Translations under genes and position numbers: made by a program
In this document: positions 1 through 5,641 of the stretch, piece after piece
Layout: every line of letters starts with the position of its first letter
Numbering within the stretch: the first letter of the stretch is position 1
The notes under the pieces: generated by a model
The model's input: the letters and a program-made list of their open reading frames with translations, nothing else
Told to the model about the DNA's origin: nothing
Databases searched by the model: none
Origin: JAYZAP01 sp964645285
GTDB taxonomy: Bacteria; Pseudomonadota; Alphaproteobacteria; JAAXGF01
Direction: 5' to 3'
Assembly: GCA_964645285.1 (NCBI GenBank)
Contig: CAZYDR010000112.1
Coordinates: 1-11,511, forward strand
Length of the DNA: 11,511 bases

Positions 1-15
1 GAATGTATTTTTCAT
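1..15 (-). CDS. Start of a minus-strand gene running off the left edge (partial)
   Basis: Only five codons are visible (M-K-N-T-F), read leftwards from an ATG at 15-13. The case for a real start is the upstream minus-strand sequence AAAAGGAG ending 7 nt before the ATG, an almost perfect Shine-Dalgarno at good spacing. An AT-rich, gene-free stretch that could hold its promoter lies behind it. The product cannot be identified. It lies downstream of the aldo/keto reductase on the same strand, but 166 nt away, so it probably has its own promoter. Confidence 0.5.
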
Positions 16-104
16 TAGGAACTCCTTTTGAGAGTTATTCGGTATGGCTAAATATAAACTGTGTTTGCTTGTGCCATTTCGCTGTTTGTTTTTGGTAACA
101 CTCG

Positions 105-118
105 GCCGATTTATCGGC
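105..118. repeat. 14-bp palindrome upstream of the left-edge gene
   Basis: GCCGAT-TT-ATCGGC is a perfect 6-bp inverted repeat around two bases. It lies in the AT-rich gap between the end of the aldo/keto reductase and the minus-strand start at base 15. Such short symmetric sites are often repressor operators. It is not followed by a T-run on either strand, so a terminator is unlikely. The regulatory role is inferred. The rest of bases 16-181 shows no coding feature I can support. Confidence 0.25.
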
Positions 119-181
119 TCATGTTTATGCCACATCAAACCGTTCAGTGCAAAACCACCGCCATGGTGCGGCGATTGGGCG

Positions 182-1042
182 TCAGTAGAGGTCCAGGGGA
201 ATCGGCCCGTCGGGCGGTGGAAAATCGCTGTCGATGTCGGTGATATCCTGGTCCGTGAGAATGAGCGAGATCGACCGGTAGTTGGACTTCACATGCTCCG
301 GGTTCGACGCCTTGGGGATCGACACCACCCAGGGATGACGCAGGGTCCAGGCCAGGGCCACGCATTCCTCGCTGACCCCGTGACGCCGGGCCACCGCCGA
401 CAACCCGGGGGTATGCGCGAGACCGCCTTGATCCAGCGGTGAATAGGCCATCATCGCCACCTGATGATCGGCGCACCACGGCAGCAGGTCCCAATCCGGG
501 CCGCGCTTGTTGAGGTTGTACAGCACCTGGTTGGCGGTAACGCCGGGACCGCCGCGCAAGGCTTCGCAGCCGGTCATGGCCTCGGTATCCAGGTTGCTGA
601 CGCCGTAGTGAATGATTTTCTGCTCGTCGACCAACTGGGCGAAGGCATCGAGGGTATCCTGGATCGGGTGTGAGCCACGCCAATGAAGCAGATAGAGATC
701 AATACGGTCGGTGCCGAGGCGTCGCAAACTGCGTTCGCAGGCGTCGATGGTGCCCTGGCGCGAAGCGTTCTCGGGCAGCACTTTGGAGACCACGAACATG
801 TCGTCGCGGCGCCCCGCCATGGCCTCGCCGGTAACCTCTTCGGCGCCGCCTTCGGCATACATCTCGGCGGTATCGAGCAAGTCCATGCCGAGGTCCATGC
901 CGAGGCGCAATGCGGCTACTTCACCGGCCCGCTTCGAGCCGTCCTCACCCATGCGCCAGGTCCCCAACCCGAGCGCCGGCATAGCCATGCCGCCTCGGGT
1001 CGTGATGCGACGAACTAAATTCGTTTTATTGTTTTTCTGCAT
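182..1042 (-). CDS. Aldo/keto reductase
   Basis: This 286-aa protein is an NADPH-dependent carbonyl reductase of the (beta/alpha)8-barrel AKR superfamily. The catalytic tetrad is visible: D57 and Y62 in LLDTAEMYAEG, K87 in VVSKVLP and H120 in LLHWRG. The N-terminal MPALGLGTWRMGE strand and the C-terminal IPKASNPEHVKSN segment, which binds the NADP phosphate in this family, are both present. Length is normal. The ATG at 1042 fits the family N-terminus but has a poor Shine-Dalgarno (AGGA about 15 nt away). An ATG at residue 19 (base 988), preceded by GAGG, is an alternative. The gene follows the SDR with a 28-nt gap and is probably the last gene of the YqaE-DUF6460-SDR-AKR unit, perhaps with an extra promoter. 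The substrate is unknown. Confidence 0.93.
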   Translation of the reverse strand: MQKNNKTNLVRRITTRGGMAMPALGLGTWRMGEDGSKRAGEVAALRLGMDLGMDLLDTAEMYAEGGAEEVTGEAMAGRRDDMFVVSKVLPENASRQGTIDACERSLRRLGTDRIDLYLLHWRGSHPIQDTLDAFAQLVDEQKIIHYGVSNLDTEAMTGCEALRGGPGVTANQVLYNLNKRGPDWDLLPWCADHQVAMMAYSPLDQGGLAHTPGLSAVARRHGVSEECVALAWTLRHPWVVSIPKASNPEHVKSNYRSISLILTDQDITDIDSDFPPPDGPIPLDLY

Positions 1043-1045
1043 GCT

Positions 1046-1051
1046 ATTATA
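1046..1051 (-). promoter_or_regulatory. Possible internal -10 box (TATAAT) before the aldo/keto reductase
   Basis: The minus strand reads TATAAT in the short gap between the SDR stop and the AKR ATG, only 3 nt before that ATG. A weak -35 candidate (TTGTGA) sits about 19 nt further upstream, in the last codons of the SDR. If active, transcription would start at or just inside the annotated AKR start. That would favour a leaderless transcript or use of the ATG at base 988. The match is exact but short, so this is tentative. Confidence 0.3.
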
Positions 1052-1070
1052 GTCTTTTCCTAATGCTTAT

Positions 1071-1847
1071 TCACAATGCGCAATAGCCACCATCAACCGA
1101 CAGAACCACACCGGTGACGAAGGATGACGCGTCGGAGGCTAGGAAGATTGCCGGGCCGGCAAACTCCGATGGTTCGCCCCTGCGCTCAAGCGGTGTCCTG
1201 AGGCGAATTGCGGCCTCGTTCTTTTCGTCGGCGCCCCGCGGGCCTTTGCCCTTCATGGCGTGGGTGGTGTAGCCAGGATTGATGGTGTTGACCCGGATAT
1301 TGTGGGTCCCCCAGGCGGCGGCCATTTCGCGCATCATCTGGTCGACACCGCCTTTGGAGGCGCCGTAAGCCATAATCCCGGGAAACGCCACCATGCTCGA
1401 CGTCGAAGACACCAGGATGATCGAGCCCCCCTCACCCTGCTTGACCATCTGCCGGGCGGCGTACTGGGCGGCGTTGAAACAGCCGGTAATATTGATTCCC
1501 ACCACGGTCTCGAAGTTGTCGATGGTGACATCCAGGGCATCGACCGGAACGCCACTGACCCCATGGCCCACCAGCATAACGTCAAGGCGGCCATAGGCCT
1601 TGATGGTCTCGGCCATGAGCCGGTGGCAGTCATCGCGCGACGTGGCGTCGAAGGCCACCGCCAGGGCGTCGCCACCGCGGGCGTTGATCTCGGCGGCGAC
1701 CGCATCGACATCGGCTTTAGTACGGGTGCAGACCACGACTTTGGCACCGGCATCGGCCAGGCCGATAGCCATGGCGCGGCTCAGTCCCCGCCCGCCTCCG
1801 GTGACCACGGCGACCTTCCCGGTGAGATCAAAAATACTGGTGCTCAT
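1071..1847 (-). CDS. SDR family NAD(P)-dependent oxidoreductase
   Basis: This 258-aa classical short-chain dehydrogenase/reductase has the Rossmann nucleotide-binding segment VVTGGGRGLSRA (residues 14-25). Its last glycine of the TGxxxGxG pattern is replaced by S23. N119 (GINITG), S148 (ILVSSTSS), Y161 and K165 (MAYGASKGG) form the N-S-Y-K catalytic tetrad with normal spacing. The C-terminus VTGVVLSVDGGYCAL is typical of the family, as is the full length. The start codon lies 4 nt after the stop of the DUF6460-like gene, with GAGGA upstream inside that gene's end, so the two are likely cotranscribed. It probably oxidises a hydroxyl or reduces a ketone. The substrate is not evident, and the pairing with an AKR next door suggests related carbonyl or alcohol chemistry. 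Confidence 0.95.
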   Translation of the reverse strand: MSTSIFDLTGKVAVVTGGGRGLSRAMAIGLADAGAKVVVCTRTKADVDAVAAEINARGGDALAVAFDATSRDDCHRLMAETIKAYGRLDVMLVGHGVSGVPVDALDVTIDNFETVVGINITGCFNAAQYAARQMVKQGEGGSIILVSSTSSMVAFPGIMAYGASKGGVDQMMREMAAAWGTHNIRVNTINPGYTTHAMKGKGPRGADEKNEAAIRLRTPLERRGEPSEFAGPAIFLASDASSFVTGVVLSVDGGYCAL

Positions 1848-1851
1848 GGGT

Positions 1852-2124
1852 CTAGATATCCTCGGATGGGGGCGCCGAGCGCGCCCGGCGTTTTCGTCTT
1901 TTGGCCTCGCCGATCAACCAGCGAACGCCGGCGATAGGCAGCACGATGACCGCGCCAACCAGAATGAAGGGGCCCATCCAACGGCCGAGTTCGACGAACC
2001 AATCAAACACCGACTGGCCGAATTCGCCGAGGCCGATCCAGAACTCCAGGGGATCGAGACCGATGATGGCCAGAACCAACCCAACCCCGAGGCACCACAG
2101 AAATATCTTGATGGAAGTCTTCAT
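1852..2124 (-). CDS. DUF6460-like small inner-membrane protein
   Basis: This 90-aa protein has two clear hydrophobic helices, about residues 6-22 and 51-70. A strongly basic stretch (residues 74-82, AKRRKRRAR) follows and probably stays in the cytoplasm. The second helix, GPFILVGAVIVLPIAGVRWL, resembles the conserved part of the DUF6460 family found in alphaproteobacteria; that assignment is from memory of the pattern. No enzymatic motif is visible. The start overlaps the stop of the YqaE-like gene (ATGA) and its stop is 4 nt before the SDR, so it sits in the middle of a translationally coupled operon. Its function is unknown. Confidence 0.85.
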   Translation of the reverse strand: MKTSIKIFLWCLGVGLVLAIIGLDPLEFWIGLGEFGQSVFDWFVELGRWMGPFILVGAVIVLPIAGVRWLIGEAKRRKRRARSAPPSEDI

Positions 2125-2312
2125 CCGTTTTCGCGCAGGTCGGCGATTTTCTGGTCAGTCTTGTACTGACCCAAGGCATAGACCGCCCAGATTGCCGCCG
2201 GAACCCAGCCGATAATCGTGATCCACAGGATCAGACAGAGGATTCCGGAAAACGGGCGACCGATGGTGAAAAACACCAGGAACGGCAACAACAGGGCAAT
2301 CAGAAGTCTCAT
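2121..2312 (-). CDS. YqaE/Pmp3 family membrane protein
   Basis: This 63-aa protein has two membrane segments (about residues 2-17 and 22-47) joined by a short turn with G18 and R19. This matches the small Pmp3/YqaE proteolipids often linked to membrane potential or salt and cold stress. The C-terminal part, GWVPAAIWAVYALGQYKTDQ, agrees with the family's GxIPGIIHAxxVI-like ending. The ATG at 2312 was chosen because the hydrophobic helix starts there and AAGGCGAG precedes it; a longer frame back to 2372 lacks family character and runs through a hairpin. It is the first gene of the minus-strand unit and overlaps the next gene by ATGA. Confidence 0.85.
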   Translation of the reverse strand: MRLLIALLLPFLVFFTIGRPFSGILCLILWITIIGWVPAAIWAVYALGQYKTDQKIADLRENG

Positions 2313-2350
2313 AACGATCTCGCCTTGTGTCGTGTGACCCGCGAAACAGC

Positions 2351-2381
2351 AACGGGGCGATGGAATAACCACCGCCCCGTT
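2351..2381 (-). terminator. Stem-loop between OmpA remnant and YqaE gene: terminator or leader hairpin
   Basis: AACGGGGCG (2351-2359) and CGCCCCGTT (2373-2381) form a perfect 9-bp GC-rich stem with a 13-nt loop. Read on the minus strand it is followed by GCTGTTTC, only weakly T-rich. It could end transcription from the OmpA-like remnant or be a structured leader 38 nt before the YqaE start. No promoter between it and the gene is obvious. A second small palindrome, TTCGCC-AA-GGCGAA, lies just upstream at 2400-2413. Confidence 0.35.
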
Positions 2382-2435
2382 CTACGCGTCTGGTGTGCAT
2401 TCGCCAAGGCGAACGTTACCCACCTGGGGAGGGGA

Positions 2436-2662
2436 TCAGGGGATAATCGTCACCTTGACATAGCGGTTCTGACGTTCGTGCTCACCATCTGCGGTATCGA
2501 CCCGAGGCTCATCTTCGCTCATGGCCATGACCATAAGAACCATGGTGTCGATGCCATGTCCGACGATGGCGTCGGCCACGGCTTGGGCACGGCGTTCGGA
2601 CAACGCCATGTTGTTAACCACCTCCCTATAGAGCGTCTGTGATGGCCGTCACATGACCTGAG
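2436..2662 (-). pseudogene. Decayed OmpA-family C-terminal (peptidoglycan-binding) domain
   Basis: An intact stretch of about 60 codons (2621-2436) reads NNMALSERRAQAVADAI and ends NRYVKVTIIP. These correspond to the OmpA-like YNxxLSxRRAxxV and NRRVxI signatures. The upstream GHTD motif is present in the DNA but out of frame. Dropping one base at 2641 and one at 2634 restores G-H-T-D-L-Y-R-E-V-V-N-N-M-A-L-S, with exactly the family spacing from GH to LS. Further upstream the frame meets TGA (2663-2665), and no signal peptide or beta-barrel is recognisable. I read this as a 5'-truncated, twice-frameshifted relic. A short expressed protein starting at the GTG at 2621 is possible but would lack the peptidoglycan-binding residues. 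Confidence 0.65.
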
Positions 2663-2737
2663 TCAAATCGTCCCAAGATGCCATATGGTATTCGTCAAGC
2701 AGCGACAAAACGCCTCAATACGATAGAGTGGAATCCC

Positions 2738-3023
2738 ATGGCCCCACGTGTCGAAATTGAATATTGCACCGGCTGCCGCTGGCTCCTGCGGGCCGGCTGG
2801 ACGGCGCAGGAGTTGCTCACCACCTTCGAAGCCGAACTCGGCGCGGTAACGCTGATTCCCGGCTCGGGTGGCGTGTTTGATGTGCGAGTGGGGGGGGCAG
2901 ACGGTATGGTCGCGCAAGGACCAGGGGTGTTTTCCCGAACTCAAGGAACTCAAGCAGATTGTTCGCGACCACGTTGCGCCGGATAAATCCTTAGGTCACT
3001 CGGACCGGCGCCACGACGGATAG
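2738..3023 (+). pseudogene. SelT/SelW/SelH (Rdx) family protein, frame broken at a G8 run
   Basis: Thioredoxin-fold Rdx-type proteins carry an N-terminal CxxC (CxxU in selenoproteins). Here VEIEYCTGCRWLLRAGW shows C10 and C13 right after the first strand, as expected. The frame is normal to DVRVGG, then changes at eight Gs (2890-2897). As written it ends at 2986 with an unrelated tail. Removing one G gives TVWSRKDQGCFPELKELKQ and ends HVAPDKSLGHSDR at a TAG at 3021-3023, for a 94-aa product of normal length with the usual family C-terminus. The ATG at 2738 is the natural start, though its ribosome binding site is weak. The gene is alone on the plus strand between minus-strand genes. A sequencing error is as likely as a true mutation or slippage switch. 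Confidence 0.8.
2890..2897 (+). repeat. Homopolymer G8 inside the SelW-like gene
   Basis: Eight consecutive Gs mark the exact place where the SelT/W/H-like frame shifts by one base. Runs of this length are prone to replication slippage, polymerase or ribosome slippage, and sequencing miscounts. Seven Gs would restore a full-length protein. Confidence 0.9.
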
Positions 3024-3043
3024 GTCGCCGTTGCCGGCATTAG

Positions 3044-3193
3044 CTACATAATGGATACGATTTTCTCGTCGTCGACAGCGCGCTCGATCGGCGTAATGCG
3101 GGCAATGACTTCCTTGTTGATGACAGTGCCGTCCGTGAGGGCCATCTCGACTTCGGTCTCCACTTTTTGCGTAACCGCGCTTGAATCGTACAT
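3044..3193 (-). CDS. Small hypothetical protein (49 aa)
   Basis: This short frame starts with ATG at 3193, with AAGGA 8 nt upstream, one of the better ribosome binding sites in the window. It reads MYDSSAVTQKVETEVEMALT and continues DGTVINKEVIARITPIERAV before ending in VSIM. The product is acidic and has no membrane segment, signal peptide or cysteine. I do not recognise a family. It converges with the SelW-like gene, only 20 nt between the stops, and lies 151 nt downstream of the isoaspartate methyltransferase on the same strand. A hairpin lies 27-58 nt before its start. The codons look coding, but the length makes this tentative. Confidence 0.5.
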   Translation of the reverse strand: MYDSSAVTQKVETEVEMALTDGTVINKEVIARITPIERAVDDEKIVSIM

Positions 3194-3220
3194 GTTGAAT
3201 TCCTTCGATAAAATCGCCTG

Positions 3221-3251
3221 TGGCGGCTCTGGGCGGCGACTCTGGCCGCCA
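3221..3251 (-). other. Hairpin upstream of the 49-aa gene
   Basis: TGGCGGC (3221-3227) and GCCGCCA (3245-3251) form a 7-bp perfect stem with a 17-nt loop that itself contains a near-copy of GGCGGC. On the minus strand it is followed by CAGGCGATTTTATC, which is partly T-rich. It could end the pcm transcript or structure the leader of the small gene. The rest of 3194-3344 shows no gene. A 9-bp inverted repeat (ATAAAATCG at 3208-3216, CGATTTTAT at 3314-3322) brackets most of the gap. Confidence 0.3.
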
Positions 3252-3344
3252 AACTTGACCGCAGTGGACCAGGTTGTGCCAGGCCGACCTCCTCATGGGG
3301 CGACTTGATCACACGATTTTATGAATTGGGGCGTTTTGACTGGG

Positions 3345-4013
3345 TTATTCGTCGGTAACTAAAGTCGAAAACATCACCGGCAGTACCTCACGAGTGGAAA
3401 TATTATCATTGATGTCTTTGGTAACGACCATGAGCTGCTGGGAACGCTCAATTCCCGCCGGAATGACCATGCGGCCACCGGGTTTCAATTGGCCAAACAG
3501 CGGTGGCGGAATGAGATCAGGCGCGGCGGTGACCATGATGGCGTCGAACGGCGCCTGCTCGGGCCAGCCATAATAGCCGTTGCCGACCTTTGTCTCGATA
3601 TTTGTGTAACCCATGCGGCCCAGCCTCCGCCGCGCTTCGGACGCGAGTTCTTCTATGATTTCTACGCTGTAGACCGTCGCGGCCAATTCACCGAGAACAG
3701 CCGCCTGGTAGCCCAGACCCGTACCAATTTCGAGTACCCGATGGTGTGGCTCGAGGCCCAGTAAGTCAGTCATCAAGGCGACGATGAACGGCTGTGAGAT
3801 AGTCTTTTCAAAGCCGATAGGCAGGGGATTGTCGAGGTAGGCCATGCCGCGCAGCTCCACCGGCACGAATTCGTGGCGCGGCACCTTGGACATGGCCGCC
3901 ATTACTCGATTGTCGATGACGTCTTTGTCCATGTGGTCGCAGACCATGGCGGCGTGGGCAGCGACAAGTTCGACCATTTCGTGCCGCATGCTCAAGAAAT
4001 ACATATCCTCCAT
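3345..4013 (-). CDS. pcm: Protein-L-isoaspartate O-methyltransferase
   Basis: This 222-aa enzyme uses S-adenosylmethionine to methylate L-isoaspartyl residues in damaged proteins, starting their repair. The PIMT-specific segment is seen at residues 67-76 (GFEKTISQPF, with active-site S73). The SAM-binding motif VLEIGTGLGYQAAVL is at 93-107, the acidic ribose-binding region VYSVEIIEEL at 114-123, and FDAIMVTAAPDLIPPPLFGQ follows. Length and motif order are normal. ATG at 4013 is preceded by AGGG about 11 nt upstream. The gene is divergent from the aldolase gene, sharing a 127-nt gap that must hold both promoters. In many proteobacteria pcm precedes a lipoprotein or surE gene; here it does not. 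Confidence 0.95.
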   Translation of the reverse strand: MEDMYFLSMRHEMVELVAAHAAMVCDHMDKDVIDNRVMAAMSKVPRHEFVPVELRGMAYLDNPLPIGFEKTISQPFIVALMTDLLGLEPHHRVLEIGTGLGYQAAVLGELAATVYSVEIIEELASEARRRLGRMGYTNIETKVGNGYYGWPEQAPFDAIMVTAAPDLIPPPLFGQLKPGGRMVIPAGIERSQQLMVVTKDINDNISTREVLPVMFSTLVTDE

Positions 4014-4140
4014 GGCTCAACCCTAGTCGCCACGGACTGATATACCAAGGATCACGGGAAAGAACTTAATTTTCCTAACGTTGGCGGGGCGTCCTGGGTT
4101 AATGCTGGTCGTCAATGCACGTTTATCAAAGGACGATCCC

Positions 4141-5241
4141 ATGACCCAGGTTCAACCCGCCGACGTCGGCATGTCCGTCGATCAGATCGACACCCCAGCG
4201 CTGGTCGTCGATCTCGCTGCCTATGAACGAAATCTGGCCCGCATGGCAGAGCACCTGGAGGGTCGTTGCATCCGTATTCGGCCCCACGCCAAGACCCATA
4301 AGTCACCAGTTATCGCCGGCCACCAGATGGCCCATGGGGCGGTCGGCGTGTGTTGCCAGAAGGTCGGTGAGGCCGAGGTCATGGTCGAGGGCGGCATCAA
4401 CAACGTACTGATCAGCAATCAGGTAGTGGGGTCACGCAAGATAACCCGCCTAGCCGCCCTGGCGCGCAGCGCTACTATCGCGATCTGCGTCGATGATGCC
4501 AACAACGCCGCCGATATCGGCGCCGCCGCCTTGACCTATGGCGCCGAGATCGCAGTGCTTATCGAGATCGATATCGGCATGGGCCGCTGCGGCGTGTTGC
4601 CCGGCGCCCCGGCGGTAGCCCTGGCCCAGGCGGTCGATGCCACACCGGGTCTGCGCTTCGCCGGCCTCCAGGCCTATCACGGCGGCGCCCAGCATATTCG
4701 TAACCGGGACGAACGGCGGGCAGCGGCCGAGGACGCTGCTCGCATGACAACGGCGACGGTGGACGCCTTGGCCGCCGTGGGATTGACCTGCAAAACCATC
4801 GGCGGCGGCGGCACCGGCACCTTCGAATTCGACCTTGAAATTGGCGTTCTCAACGAGCTTCAAGCCGGTTCTTATGTATTCATGGACGCCGACTACGGCA
4901 CCGTGGTCGACAGTTTCGAGCACAGCCTGTTCGTGCGCGCCACGGTCATGAGCGCGCCGACCGCCGACCGCCGGGTGGTTGACGCCGGGCTCAAGGCTCT
5001 GGCCTTCGATTCCGGCCTGCCCCTGGCCTGGGAGGCCGAAGGCGTCAGCTATACCGGCCCGTCGGACGAGCACGGCAATCTGGCGGTCGGCAACGAGGCC
5101 GTGTTGTCCCTGGGCGACGCGGTCATGCTGGTGCCCGGCCACTGCGACCCGACGGTCAACCTCTATGACTGGTATGTGGGCATACGCGACGGCGTGGTCG
5201 AGCGCGTCTGGCCGGTGGCTGCCCGAGGCCGCCTGTCCTGA
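4141..5241 (+). CDS. PLP-dependent D-threonine / 3-hydroxy-D-aspartate aldolase-like enzyme (DSD1 family)
   Basis: This 366-aa fold-III PLP enzyme has an alanine racemase-like barrel plus a C-terminal metal-binding domain. The PLP lysine is expected in RPHAKTHKSP (K51). GVCCQKVGEAEVM, EIDIGMGRCGV, GGGGTGTFEF, LQAGSYVFMDADYG and VVDAGLKAL follow in family order. The C-terminal VPGHCDPTVNLYDWYVG supplies H334 and D336, the metal ligands of D-threonine aldolases. The pattern is closest, from memory, to 3-hydroxyaspartate aldolases such as BhcC, which yield glycine and glyoxylate. D-threonine aldolase or D-serine dehydratase activity cannot be excluded, and no other beta-hydroxyaspartate cycle gene is present. 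ATG at 4141 was chosen because AAAGGA lies just upstream; the frame opens earlier without support. It is probably cotranscribed with the next gene, 10 nt away. Confidence 0.88.
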   Translation: MTQVQPADVGMSVDQIDTPALVVDLAAYERNLARMAEHLEGRCIRIRPHAKTHKSPVIAGHQMAHGAVGVCCQKVGEAEVMVEGGINNVLISNQVVGSRKITRLAALARSATIAICVDDANNAADIGAAALTYGAEIAVLIEIDIGMGRCGVLPGAPAVALAQAVDATPGLRFAGLQAYHGGAQHIRNRDERRAAAEDAARMTTATVDALAAVGLTCKTIGGGGTGTFEFDLEIGVLNELQAGSYVFMDADYGTVVDSFEHSLFVRATVMSAPTADRRVVDAGLKALAFDSGLPLAWEAEGVSYTGPSDEHGNLAVGNEAVLSLGDAVMLVPGHCDPTVNLYDWYVGIRDGVVERVWPVAARGRLS

Positions 5242-5251
5242 CAGCGGACTC

Positions 5252-5641
5252 GTGGGCAAATACGCCAATCTGAAGTTCCTGTGCGCGGCCGAGGTGCCGC
5301 GCCGGCCCGGCGGCGTGGTATTTCGTGAATCACGAGCCACACGAGTCGTCGTCGCCACACGGGCCAGCCTGATGCCGTCAAACTGGTTTCTTCGCATGAC
5401 CGGCGATGGCCTCTACGTGAAGTACCGGTCGTTTCAAAACCACGGGTTTCCCGCCGACACGCTCTCGGTGGTGTTTATCCCCAAACGCGAGATCGACTGG
5501 ATACGCGGCCACCGCCACCGCATGCTCCAGCCGTCGCGCGATGATCACAGCGAGGATAGCGTCGGCCGCGGCTGCCTGGAAATCAAGCTTCACGGCGCCG
5601 ACACCGGTGACCTGGCGGACCATCTACGGGCCGAGCGCTAG
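5252..5641 (+). CDS. Unrecognised protein, first part; frame ends at an in-frame TAG
   Basis: About 129 codons start at a GTG (5252) 10 nt after the aldolase stop; ATG at 5372 is an alternative, and neither has a strong ribosome binding site. The central part, FLRMTGDGLYVKYRSFQNHG, then LSVVFIPKREIDWIRGH and CLEIKLHGADTGDLADHL, alternates strands and a final helix and resembles a PH-like beta fold (inference). No membrane segment or catalytic motif is visible. The TAG at 5639-5641 is followed in the same frame by coding-looking sequence that leads into the next ORF. I therefore suspect this is the N-terminal part of one longer protein of about 243 codons. Confidence 0.6.
   Translation: MGKYANLKFLCAAEVPRRPGGVVFRESRATRVVVATRASLMPSNWFLRMTGDGLYVKYRSFQNHGFPADTLSVVFIPKREIDWIRGHRHRMLQPSRDDHSEDSVGRGCLEIKLHGADTGDLADHLRAER

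Noticed and set aside
44..442. Plus-strand open frame starting MAKYKLCLLVPFRCLFL, with a signal-like hydrophobic start
   Set aside because: The hydrophobic start comes from the AT-rich gap, and most of the frame runs antisense through the aldo/keto reductase C-terminus. No Shine-Dalgarno was found.
2740..2790. Possible selenocysteine (UGA) codon in the SelT/W/H-like gene
   Set aside because: Both redox positions are cysteine codons (CxxC), so no UGA recoding is needed here.
2663..2953. Minus-strand open frame opposite the SelW-like gene
   Set aside because: The opposite strand carries a clear Rdx-family sequence with CxxC on both sides of the frameshift, so this frame is a shadow.
3027..3038. 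GCCG-TTGC-CGGC between the converging SelW-like and 49-aa genes as a bidirectional terminator
   Set aside because: Only four base pairs and no T-run on either strand.
4450..5397. Minus-strand open frame opposite the aldolase
   Set aside because: Compositional shadow of the aldolase gene; low-complexity G/A/H-rich product with no motif.
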